DNA of 10,335 bases. It comes from JADDRA01 sp035553895 (GTDB lineage: Bacteria > Actinomycetota > Acidimicrobiia > Acidimicrobiales > CADCSY01). A program made the position numbers and the translations under genes. The stretch spans positions 1 through 10,335 of the forward strand of contig DATMJI010000084.1 in NCBI GenBank assembly GCA_035553895.1, written 5' to 3'. Shown here piece after piece: positions 1 through 10,309 of this stretch (position 1 is the stretch's first letter; each line of letters begins with the position of its first letter). The notes beneath the pieces were generated by a model that worked only from the letters and a program-made list of their open reading frames with translations, had not been told where the DNA came from and did no database searches.

Positions 1-1
1 A

Positions 2-1539
<1,538 letters not shown>

Positions 1540-1543
<4 letters not shown>

Positions 1544-3249
1544 GCCCACCCGATCCCAGCGTCAGCGGCGTCCCTTCCGGCAGCGCCGGCCTGACCAGCG
1601 ACACCCGTTGGTTCCAGACCTCGGTCTTCTACGAGGTGCTGCTCAAAGGCTTCAGCGACGCCAATGATGACGGCACCGGCGACCTGCGGGGGCTGACCGC
1701 CAAGCTCGACTACATCGAGTGGCTCGGCGTCGACTGCATCTGGCTGCTGCCGTTCTACCAGTCGCCCCAGCGCGACGGCGGCTACGACATCAGCGACTTC
1801 TTCACCTTGCACCCCGAGTACGGCGATCTCGGTGATGCGGTGGCCTTCATCGAGGAGGCCCACCGCCGGGGCATCCGGGTCATCTCCGATCTGGTCATGA
1901 ACCACACCAGCGACGCCCACCCGTGGTTCACCGAGTCCCGCCAGGACCGAACCAACCCCAAGGCCGACTGGTACGTCTGGAACGACGACGAAGCGCGCTG
2001 GCCCGACGCCCGCATCATCTTCGTCGACACCGAGCCGTCGAACTGGACCTACGACGCCCCCCGCGGCCAGTACTACTGGCACCGCTTCTTCCACCACCAG
2101 CCCGACCTCAACTACGACAACCCCGATGTCGGCGACGCCATGCTCGACGTGGTCCGCTACTGGCTCGATATCGGCATCGACGGCTTCCGCCTCGACGCCG
2201 TGCCCTACCTGTTCGAGCGTGACGGCACCAACGGGGAGAACCTGGCCGAGACCCACGAGTACCTCCGCCGGGTGCGCAAGGAGGTCGACTCCATGTACCC
2301 GGGCCGGGTCCTGCTGGCCGAGGCCAACCAGTGGCCGGCCGACGTGGTCGACTACTTCGGTGCCGGCGACGAGTGCCACATGTGCTTCCACTTCCCCCTC
2401 ATGCCCCGCATGTTCATGGCCCTGCGCCGGGAGCAGCGCTACCCCATCACCGAGATCCTGGCCCAGACGCCGGACATCCCCGACGGGTGCCAGTGGGGCA
2501 TCTTCCTGCGCAACCACGACGAGCTCACCCTGGAGATGGTGACCGACGAGGAGCGGGACTACATGTACGCCGAGTACGCCAAGGATCCCCGCATGAAGCG
2601 CAACGTGGGCATCCGCCGGCGCCTCGCCCCCCTCATCGACAACGACCGGCGGGTGGCCGAGCTGCTGCACGCCATGCTTTTCAGCCTCCCGGGAACGCCC
2701 ATCATGTACTACGGCGACGAGATCGGGATGGGCGACAACATCTACCTGGGCGACCGCGACAGCGTGCGCACGCCCATGCAGTGGTCCCCGGACCGCAACG
2801 CCGGGTTCTCCCGGGCCGACTTCGCCCAGCTCTACCTGCCGCCGCTGATGGACCCGGTCTACGGCTACCAGGCGGTCAACGTCGAAGCCCACACGCGCGA
2901 TCCGAGCTCGCTGCTCTATTGGGTCAAGCGCATGCTCGAGGTGCGCAGGCAGCACCCGGTCTTCGGCGTGGGCCGCTTCGAAGTGCTCTCCTCGGAGAAC
3001 CCCTCGACCCTCGCCTTCGTCCGTGACGGGACCGACCCCGACACCGGTGATCGCGACATCGTGATGTGCGTCAACAACCTGAGCCGGTTCGCCCAGCCGG
3101 TGGAGCTGCACCTGGCCCACTACGAGGGCTACGTCCCCCACGAGCTGCTCGGGCGGGTGGCCTTCCCTCCCATCGGGGAGCTGCCGTACTTCGTCACCCT
3201 CGCCCCGTACGGGTTCTACTGGTTCCAGCTGGTGGAGGGCGAGGCATGA
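1540..3249 (+). CDS. treS: Trehalose synthase TreS (maltose alpha-D-glucosyltransferase)
   Basis: TreS is a cytosolic GH13 enzyme that interconverts trehalose and maltose and supplies maltose to the maltokinase encoded next. The product is 569 aa, the usual length for a free-standing TreS with no fused maltokinase domain. It opens with a short variable tail, then WFQTSVFYEVLLKGFSDANDDG, typical of TreS. GH13 motifs are DLVMNH (D117 to H122), GFRLDAV with nucleophile Asp219, LLAEANQWP with acid/base Glu261, and LRNHDELTLEM with Asp327. The C-terminal beta-sandwich ends in PYGFYWFQL. The ATG at 1540 overlaps the glgE TGA in an ATGA. No Shine-Dalgarno sequence is evident before it, so translation probably depends on coupling to glgE. 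A few residues later there is no better start. All catalytic residues are present. Confidence 0.96.
3234..3239 (+). promoter_or_regulatory. Ribosome binding site for maltokinase
   Basis: GGAGGG lies 6 bases before the ATG at 3246, inside the last codons of treS. It decides the start: the reading frame is open upstream to 3066 but would overlap treS by 180 bases, whereas ATG 3246 has both this site and the ATGA overlap seen at the other junctions of the operon. Confidence 0.75.
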
Positions 3250-4591
3250 TCGACCAGGACGCTCTCGCCACCGCCCTCGCCGGCTACCTCCCCCGCCAGC
3301 GGTGGTTCGCCGGGGGCGAGGAGGAGGCGGCCGGCCTGACGGTGACCGACCTGCGCCTGCTGCGGGGCGATGCCTGGCCCGCCCTGATCCAGGTGGTGGT
3401 GGAGACCGGGGTGGCCTCCGGACCCGACGGCAATGCCGAGCGGGCCAGCTACCAGGTGGTGCTCGGGATGCGCCCCGTCGACAGCCGCGAGGCCTTCCTC
3501 GAGGGCAAGCCCGAGGCCATCGTCTCGGAGATCGACACCGAGCTCGGCGACGCCCTGGCCTACGACGCGGCCATCGATCCCGAGCTGTCCCTCGCCGTCC
3601 TGGCCCACGTGGCCCCCGGCGAGCAGGCCGAGCGGGCCCGCTACCTCGGGGCCGACCAGTCCAACACCTCGGTGGTCTTCGACGAGCGACTGATCATGAA
3701 GATCTTCCGTCGGCTCTCCGACGGGCCCAACCCCGACGCCGAGGTCACCCGGGCCCTGGTCGAGACCGGCTTCGCCAACGTGGCCGAACCGGTGGCCGAG
3801 TGGCGGGAGGACGGGCGCGACTTCGCCGTGGTGAACCGCTTCCTGGTGGGCGGCACCGATGGCTTCGTCCTGGCCCAGCTGTCGCTGCGCGACCTGTTCG
3901 ACCGCCGCTGCCCGCCGGGGGAGGCCGGCGGCGACTTCGCCTTCGACGCCCGCCGCCTGGGGGTGGTCACCGCCGAGATGCACCTGGCCCTGGCCCGGGC
4001 CTTCGGGACGGGCGAGGGCGACCCCGGGGCCTGGGCCGCCGACATGGAGGCCCACCTCGATCGCACCCACCTCGGGGCCATCGACCGGGACCGGGTCCGC
4101 CGCCTCTACCGTCTCCTGGCCGGGGTCGACCACCCCGGCCCCTCGCTGCGGGTCCACGGCGACTACCACCTGGGCCAGGTGCTACGCACCGACAGCGGCT
4201 GGTACGTCCTGGACTTCGAGGGCGAACCCGACCGTCCCCTGGAGGAGCGGCGCCGCCCGACATCGGCCCTGCGCGACGTGGCCGGCATGGTCCGCTCGTT
4301 CCACTACGCCCCCGAGGTGGCGCTGGCCGAGTGGGGCGAGGCCATCGACGACGAGCTCACCGCCCTCGGCCACGACTGGGAGCACCGCAACCGGGTGGCC
4401 TTCCTCTCCGGCTATCTCGGAGCCGAGGGCGTGGGGGAGATCCTGCCGGCCGAGGAGGCGGAGCGCCGGCTGGTGCTGGCCGCCTTCGAGCTGGACAAGG
4501 CCGTCTACGAGGTCGGCTACGAGCACTTCCACCGCCCCGACTGGGTCCACATCCCCCTCTCTGCCGTCGAGCGCATCCTGGAGGCCGTTCT

Positions 4592-4595
<4 letters not shown>
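3246..4595 (+). CDS. mak: Maltokinase (Mak/Pep2)
   Basis: Maltokinase phosphorylates maltose at C1 with ATP, giving maltose-1-phosphate, the donor for GlgE. The protein is 449 aa, close to the family norm of about 450. The N-terminal cap carries the typical YLPRQRWFAGG (residues 14-24). The N-lobe has LIMKIFRRL with a likely ATP-binding Lys152. The C-lobe has the catalytic loop HGDYHLGQ (304-311, Asp306 as probable base) and the metal-binding DFEGEP (Asp323 onward), as in aminoglycoside-phosphotransferase-like kinases. ATG 3246 overlaps the treS TGA by 4 bases and has a good GGAGGG site. Its position between treS and glgB matches its place in the GlgE pathway. It is also known as pep2, after an older and incorrect name in Streptomyces and mycobacteria. 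Nothing looks broken. Confidence 0.95.
4580..4584 (+). promoter_or_regulatory. Ribosome binding site for glgB
   Basis: GGAGG lies 7 bases before the ATG at 4592, within the end of the maltokinase gene. The glgB frame stays open for about 1.3 kb upstream, so this site together with the ATGA overlap is what fixes the start. Confidence 0.7.
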
Positions 4596-6808
<2,213 letters not shown>

Positions 6809-6835
6809 GCGGCGGCGCCAGCAGCGGCACGCATC

Positions 6836-6853
6836 TAGCCTGACGGCTACCAT
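6836..6853 (+). promoter_or_regulatory. Possible promoter or operator before the beta-helix gene
   Basis: The 96-base spacer between glgB and the beta-helix gene holds a short inverted repeat, TAGCC (6836-6840) and GGCTA (6845-6849), with a four-base centre. It overlaps two hexamers that resemble an actinobacterial -10 box, TAGCCT (6836) and TACCAT (6848). No convincing -35 box precedes either. The spacer also shows no strong hairpin followed by T residues that would end the glg operon. This is a weak call from pattern alone. Confidence 0.25.
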
Positions 6854-6887
6854 CGTGACCCCGGGTCGGACCGGCCGCCCCGGATCG

Positions 6888-6900
6888 AAGGAGCGGGAGG
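6888..6900 (+). promoter_or_regulatory. Double Shine-Dalgarno before the GTG of the beta-helix gene
   Basis: AAGGAG (6888-6893) is 11 bases and GGGAGG (6895-6900) is 4 bases from the GTG at 6905. Either could pair with 16S rRNA, the first being a little far and the second a little close. Together they support GTG 6905 as the start, which also gives a complete signal peptide. Confidence 0.55.
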
Positions 6901-6904
6901 CGTC

Positions 6905-8053
6905 GTGAGCAAGCTTCGAGCGTTCGCAGGGGCGGCGGCCACGCTCGCCCTGCTGGTTTCCCTGACCGCCGTGGCCCCACCGGCGGCGGCCGGCCACGTG
7001 AACTGCGGTGACGTGATCACGGTCGACACCACCCTCGATGCCGACGTGGGACCCTGCCCGGGGACCGGTCTGGTCATCGGGGCCGACCGGGTGATCCTCG
7101 ATCTCAACGGTCACCGGCTCTTCGGCACCGCCGGGTCCGCCGGTGAAGGCGTCGGTGTCCTGGTCGAGGGTCGGGAGCGGGTGTGGGTCACCAACGGCGC
7201 CGTGCAGCACTTCGACGCCGGGGTGGCCATCGTCGGCGGGGCCAACAACCGCGTGACCCGGGTCCGGGCCATCGACAACGTTGGCTCCCTCGCTGCCGGC
7301 TTCGGCGACGGCATCGTGGCCGAGTCGTCCACCGGCAACGTGTTCGAGGACAACATCATCCGCCGCAACGGGCCCTTCGGGGGCATCACCCTCTTCGGTG
7401 GCTCCACCCACCACACCATCAGCCGCAACTTGGTGCAGGACAACGTGGTCCTCACCTCGCCCAGCGGGCCCCAGCAGGACGACGGCATCCGCCTGGAGAA
7501 CCTCTCCACCGACAACATCATCAGCGAGAACCGGGTCTACGACAACGGCCTCGACGGCATCGCCCTGTTCCGGGGATCGGCCCGCAACCAGGTGGTGCGC
7601 AACGACGTGCGCCGCAACGGGGCCCACGGCCAGGTCCACCGCCAGGGCGACGGCATCGCCGTGTTCAACCAGGCCGACCGCAACCTCATCTCCGAGAACC
7701 GGGTCTTCGACAACGGGGCCAACGGGATCTTCCTGCGGGGCCCGGTCACCTTCAACCCCCCGTCCGGACCCGTCACCATCCCCGGGGCCCGGGAGAACCG
7801 GGTGCTGGGCAACTTCACCGGCAACAACGGCCCCATCCCCGGCCCCGGCGGGCCTCGTTACGACCTGCGCGACAACAACCCCGACTGCGACGAGAACATC
7901 TGGCTCGACAACACCTACCTGACGGCCTTCCCCGAGTGCACCACCGGCACCACCGGCGGCGCCCTCTCCGGGGCCGCCGCCTCCGGGGCCGGCCCGTCCG
8001 CATCCTCGGCGCCGGCGGGTGGACCCGAGCTGGGCTCCGACTTCGTGCGTTAG
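6905..8053 (+). CDS. Secreted right-handed beta-helix (PbH1/NosD-like) protein
   Basis: The 382-aa product begins with a Sec signal peptide: a short basic start (MSKLR), a hydrophobic stretch to about residue 23, and APPAAA with probable cleavage after Ala29. The body, about 60-330, is a run of parallel beta-helix coils spaced by motifs such as N.I..N.V.DNG..GI.L, seen at VFEDNIIRRNGPFGGITLF, IISENRVYDNGLDGIALF and LISENRVFDNGANGIFL. Four cysteines flank the helix, Cys34 and Cys51 before it and Cys328 and Cys345 after it, and may form two disulfides. The fold is shared by pectate lyase-like and NosD-like proteins, but I see no catalytic signature, so the substrate is unknown. The last 35 residues are an Ala/Ser/Gly/Pro-rich tail without a sorting motif. 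Its final codons fall inside the duplicated repeat unit. The gene appears monocistronic. Confidence 0.85.
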   Translation: MSKLRAFAGAAATLALLVSLTAVAPPAAAGHVNCGDVITVDTTLDADVGPCPGTGLVIGADRVILDLNGHRLFGTAGSAGEGVGVLVEGRERVWVTNGAVQHFDAGVAIVGGANNRVTRVRAIDNVGSLAAGFGDGIVAESSTGNVFEDNIIRRNGPFGGITLFGGSTHHTISRNLVQDNVVLTSPSGPQQDDGIRLENLSTDNIISENRVYDNGLDGIALFRGSARNQVVRNDVRRNGAHGQVHRQGDGIAVFNQADRNLISENRVFDNGANGIFLRGPVTFNPPSGPVTIPGARENRVLGNFTGNNGPIPGPGGPRYDLRDNNPDCDENIWLDNTYLTAFPECTTGTTGGALSGAAASGAGPSASSAPAGGPELGSDFVR

Positions 8054-8125
8054 CCCGCCCACCGCTGTTGCCACCATCGCCTGGAGGCTGGGGGCTGTAG
8101 AGCAGCGCGCAGCCTCCAGGCGTGC
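8026..8125. repeat. Tandem duplication unit 1 (end of beta-helix gene plus palindrome)
   Basis: This stretch begins with CGAGC, one extra T, and GGGCTCCGACTTCG (8032-8045), which encodes the last residues of the beta-helix protein, and ends with palindrome copy 1 and TGC. Unit 2 (8127-8232) has the same head and tail in the same order. The middle 32 bases are diverged and differ in length from the 39 bases of unit 2. The order head-spacer-palindrome in both suggests an old tandem duplication followed by drift. Confidence 0.6.
8078..8122. repeat. Palindromic element, copy 1
   Basis: Two perfect 12-base arms, CGCCTGGAGGCT (8078-8089) and AGCCTCCAGGCG (8111-8122), surround a 21-base asymmetric centre. 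The centre can form a small inner stem, GCTG (8094-8097) with CAGC (8103-8106). The centre gives the element a direction, and all three copies in this window point the same way. No T-run follows either arm, so it is not a classical intrinsic terminator. Confidence 0.9.
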
Positions 8126-8126
8126 T

Positions 8127-8232
8127 CGAGCGGGCTCCGACTTCGGGTGCCGGTGCCAGGAGCCGCAATCGCCATGACCACCGTCGCCTGGAGGCTGGGG
8201 GCCGTAGAGCAGCGCGCAGCCTCCAGGCGTGC
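8127..8232. repeat. Tandem duplication unit 2
   Basis: CGAGC and GGGCTCCGACTTCG recur here at 8127-8145, 100 bases after their first occurrence. Palindrome copy 2 follows at an offset of 107 bases. The duplicated head is no longer coding, because the beta-helix gene has already stopped at 8053. Confidence 0.6.
8185..8229. repeat. Palindromic element, copy 2
   Basis: This copy is identical to copy 1 over 45 bases except for C at 8203 where copy 1 has T at 8096. The arms (8185-8196 and 8218-8229) are again a perfect 12-base inverted repeat around 21 bases. The single change weakens the small inner stem but leaves the outer stem intact. It ends 56 bases before the start codon of the AbiEi/DUF559-like gene. 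Confidence 0.9.
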
Positions 8233-8285
8233 CCGTCGGCCGGCGACGGCGGCGAGCTGTCCCACCCCGTGGCCATCATGGGGCC

Positions 8286-9206
8286 ATGGAGGTCGAGGCG
8301 GCCATCGCCAGGATCGCTCGGGGCCAGCACGGGCTGGTGGCCAGGCACCAGGCCCTGGCCGCCGGTGTCACCCCCTCGGCCATACGGGTCCGGGTGGCGC
8401 GAGGCTCCTGGCTGGCCGTCCGGCGCACCGTCTTCGCCATCGCCGGGGTACCGCCTTCGTTCGAGCAGGCCGTCCTTGCCGTGTGCCTGGCGTCGAAGGG
8501 CCGCTGCTGGGTCTCTCACCGCAGTGCGGCGGCGCTGTGGGGCCTGGAGGTCCGGCCCCCGTCGGCCATCGAGGTGACCACGGTCCCGGCCATGCGCCTC
8601 GACCTGGCCGGGGTACGCCAGCACCGGTCGGTGACCATGCCGCTGGCCGACCTGGCTCACCACCGGTCGGTCCCGGTGACGACCGTGGCCCGTACCCTCG
8701 TCGACTGCGTACCGCAGCTGAGTGGTCGTGCCCTGGAGCGAGCGGTGGACGACGCCGACCGGCGGGGGCTCCTCGACGTCGCCGACCTGGCCCGCTGCCT
8801 GGAGCGCCTCGACATCCCCGGCCGAGGGGGCCTGGGGCCGTTGCGCGACGTGGTGGCCGCCCGCCGGGAAGGCCGGCAGCCGGGCGGGAGCGCCGCCGAG
8901 CTCGACGTTCTGGCCATCCTCAGGGCCGCCGGGGTTCCGTTGCCGGTCCAGCAGTACGAGCTCGTCGTGGGTGGGCGCCGCCGGGTCCTCGACTACGCCT
9001 ACCTGGAGGAGCGGGTTGCCCTGGAGTTCGACGGGTTCAACCCCCACGGCCGGCTCCGCTCGGTCTTCGACGACGGCGCCATCCGGGGCAACGATCTCGC
9101 CGTGGCCGGCTGGCTCGTCCTGCACTTCACGTCCCGGACGCCGCCCGAGCACATCGTCCAGCGGACCCTCGCCGCCCTCGCCTACCGCCGCCACCGCACG
9201 GCCTGA
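8286..9206 (+). CDS. AbiEi-type winged-helix plus DUF559/Vsr-like nuclease-fold protein
   Basis: The 306-aa product has two recognisable parts. Residues 1-50 (IARIARGQHGLVARHQALAAGVTPSAIRVRVARGSWLAV) resemble the winged-helix domain of AbiEi-type antitoxins. Residues about 200-300 resemble DUF559, a Vsr-like PD-(D/E)XK nuclease fold: Glu205 in SAAELDVL, Asp236 in VLDYAYLEE, Glu247 and Asp249 in ALEFDGF, His254, then NDLAVAGWLVLHFT. The acidic residues expected for metal binding are all present, so the nuclease site may be intact; activity is inference. Proteins of this layout are common and often multi-copy in actinobacteria, with no settled function. No AbiEii-like toxin gene is adjacent, so it is an orphan. 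ATG 8286 was chosen because the protein pattern begins there; the frame is open back to a possible ATG-less start at 8229 inside palindrome copy 2. No Shine-Dalgarno is visible, so leaderless translation is possible. Confidence 0.8.
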   Translation: MEVEAAIARIARGQHGLVARHQALAAGVTPSAIRVRVARGSWLAVRRTVFAIAGVPPSFEQAVLAVCLASKGRCWVSHRSAAALWGLEVRPPSAIEVTTVPAMRLDLAGVRQHRSVTMPLADLAHHRSVPVTTVARTLVDCVPQLSGRALERAVDDADRRGLLDVADLARCLERLDIPGRGGLGPLRDVVAARREGRQPGGSAAELDVLAILRAAGVPLPVQQYELVVGGRRRVLDYAYLEERVALEFDGFNPHGRLRSVFDDGAIRGNDLAVAGWLVLHFTSRTPPEHIVQRTLAALAYRRHRTA

Positions 9207-9225
9207 GCATGCGGTCGTCGGGGGA

Positions 9226-9267
9226 CTGGAGGCTTGGCGTCGTCAGGCAGCGCGCCGGCTCCAGGCG
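9226..9267. repeat. Palindromic element, copy 3 (degenerate)
   Basis: This copy keeps CTGGAGGCT (9226-9234), a centre of the same 21-base length ending in GCAGCGCGC (9247-9255), and CTCCAGGCG (9259-9267). Only the six outer pairs CTGGAG/CTCCAG of the core remain fully paired; changes next to the centre (CGG for AGC) and at the left end break the rest. It has the same orientation as copies 1 and 2. It starts 20 bases after the stop of the orphan gene and ends 11 bases before the stop of the converging SRPBCC gene, so it could also act as a two-way transcription barrier. Confidence 0.75.
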
Positions 9268-9278
9268 TCGCCGGTGGC

Positions 9279-9704
9279 TCAGCGGCGAGGTGGCGTGCCC
9301 GACTCGATGCGCTGCTTCAGGCGGGCCAGATTGCGCCGCCAGATGGCACCCAGCACGGGGGTGGTGAGCCGCCAGGGGAATGCCAGCCGCTCCTCCCAGA
9401 TGAAGCGGGTCCGCTCCCCCCGGTCGAGGCGCTCGATGGTGAAGCGACCCGAGCCCCGGACCAGGCCCCGGTGGCGCACCCCGATGCGGCGGCCCTCTTC
9501 CCACTCGGTCACCTCCATGCGGTCGGTGAGGCGGATCGGCCCCACCTTGGTGTCGCACTCGAAGGTGGTGCCCACCCCCTGGCGCTGTGGTGTCGTGAAG
9601 CGGATGTCCACGGCGTCGGCCATCCACGTCACGTGGCTGTCCAGATCGGCCAGGTGGGGCCAGACCTCCTGGGGCCGGGCGGCGATGACGGTGGAGACCC
9701 TCAC
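9279..9704 (-). CDS. SRPBCC (START/Bet v1-like) family protein
   Basis: The 141-aa product begins VSTVIAARPQEVWPHLADLDSHVTWM, the usual opening of polyketide cyclase/dehydrase-like SRPBCC proteins, where a first strand and two short helices lead into the helix-grip fold. Middle strands such as GVGTTFECDTKVGPIRLTDRMEVTEW and TRFIWEERLAF, and a long C-terminal helix (VLGAIWRRNLARLKQRIES), complete it. Members bind small hydrophobic ligands in a cavity; the ligand here cannot be told. The start is a GTG whose bases overlap the stop of the upstream udgX gene as GTGA, so the two are probably co-transcribed and coupled. No signal peptide or membrane segment is seen. The frame is open upstream only as a shadow of udgX. 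Confidence 0.85.
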   Translation of the reverse strand: MRVSTVIAARPQEVWPHLADLDSHVTWMADAVDIRFTTPQRQGVGTTFECDTKVGPIRLTDRMEVTEWEEGRRIGVRHRGLVRGSGRFTIERLDRGERTRFIWEERLAFPWRLTTPVLGAIWRRNLARLKQRIESGTPPRR

Positions 9705-10309
9705 GCCAGACTGGCCGCCACCACGGCGAGGTCGTCCACCAGGCCCTGGAGGGCCGTGTCGCGCTCCTCGGCCGGCCCCCGCAGGATCGACGACGGGTGC
9801 ACGGTGGCCAGGACGCGAGGCTCGAGCGGGGACTCGACGAAGCGGCCGCGGTCCCGGCTGACCCGGAAGGTGGGGCCGAGCACCGCCTGGGCCGCCGTGG
9901 CCCCGAGGAGGACGACCACCTCGGGTGCCACCGCCGCCAGCTCGGCGTCGAGCCAGGGCCGGCAGGCGGCCACTTCGGTGGTGTTGGGGCGCTGGTGCAG
10001 CCGGCGCTTGCCCCGGGGCTTCCACTTGAAGTGTTTGACCGCGTTGGTGACATAGGCGCGCTCCCGGGGGATGCCCGCCCGGGACAGGGCCTGGTCGAGG
10101 ACGCGGCCGGCGGGACCCACGAACGGTGCCCCCTGGCGGTCCTCCACGTCGCCCGGCTGCTCGCCCACCAGCGCCACGGCAGCGCCGGCCGGGCCCTCGC
10201 CGAAGACCGTCTGGGTGGCCTGCTCCCACAGGCCGCAGGCCTGGCAGCCGGCAGCCGCCGAGGCCAGCTCGGCGAGCGAGGCGGACACCGGCACGGCGGC
10301 GGGGGGCAC
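9701..10309 (-). CDS. udgX: UdgX-family uracil-DNA glycosylase / uracil-DNA binding protein
   Basis: UdgX proteins resemble family 4 uracil-DNA glycosylases, bind an iron-sulfur cluster, and in Mycobacterium smegmatis become covalently linked to the DNA through a histidine after uracil removal. The 202-aa product has C22-x2-C25, motif GEQPGDVED (49-57), PFVGPAGR, TNAVKHFK, KRRLHQRPN with His105 as the candidate linking histidine, Cys116 in AACRPW, GATAAQA, and VHPSSILRG with His171. The RGKRRxH loop is the mark of UdgX rather than family 4; here Leu replaces the usual Ile of KRRIH. Only three cysteines suit the cluster, with His93 (VKH) at the place of the fourth cysteine of family 4. Start is GTG 10309; GTGs at codons 6 and 8 are alternatives. 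No near Shine-Dalgarno is seen, and the frame is open to the window end without another start codon. Confidence 0.93.
   Translation of the reverse strand: MPPAAVPVSASLAELASAAAGCQACGLWEQATQTVFGEGPAGAAVALVGEQPGDVEDRQGAPFVGPAGRVLDQALSRAGIPRERAYVTNAVKHFKWKPRGKRRLHQRPNTTEVAACRPWLDAELAAVAPEVVVLLGATAAQAVLGPTFRVSRDRGRFVESPLEPRVLATVHPSSILRGPAEERDTALQGLVDDLAVVAASLA

Noticed and set aside
3066..3245. Longer maltokinase starting at 3066
   Set aside because: It would overlap treS by 180 bases; its extra N-terminal sequence is Pro/Arg-rich and unlike the family, while ATG 3246 has a good ribosome binding site.
6809..6904. Intrinsic terminator after glgB
   Set aside because: Only GC-rich fragments with trivial self-pairing are present and no T-run follows, so none is called.
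8078..8229. CRISPR array
   Set aside because: Only two adjacent copies with a perfect long palindrome, a spacer of 62 bases and no cas genes; the third copy is degenerate and lies about 1 kb away past a gene.
8050..8265. Small minus-strand frame spanning both palindromes, which might be a repeat-encoded peptide
   Set aside because: The two copies are 107 bases apart, not a multiple of three, so they are read in different frames and give unrelated peptides. This argues that the repeat is not conserved as protein.
8078..9267. Insertion sequence or RAYT-type element
   Set aside because: The enclosed protein has no HUH or DDE transposase motif, the palindromes are in direct and not inverted orientation around the gene, and no target-site duplication is evident. 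Mobility remains only a hypothesis.
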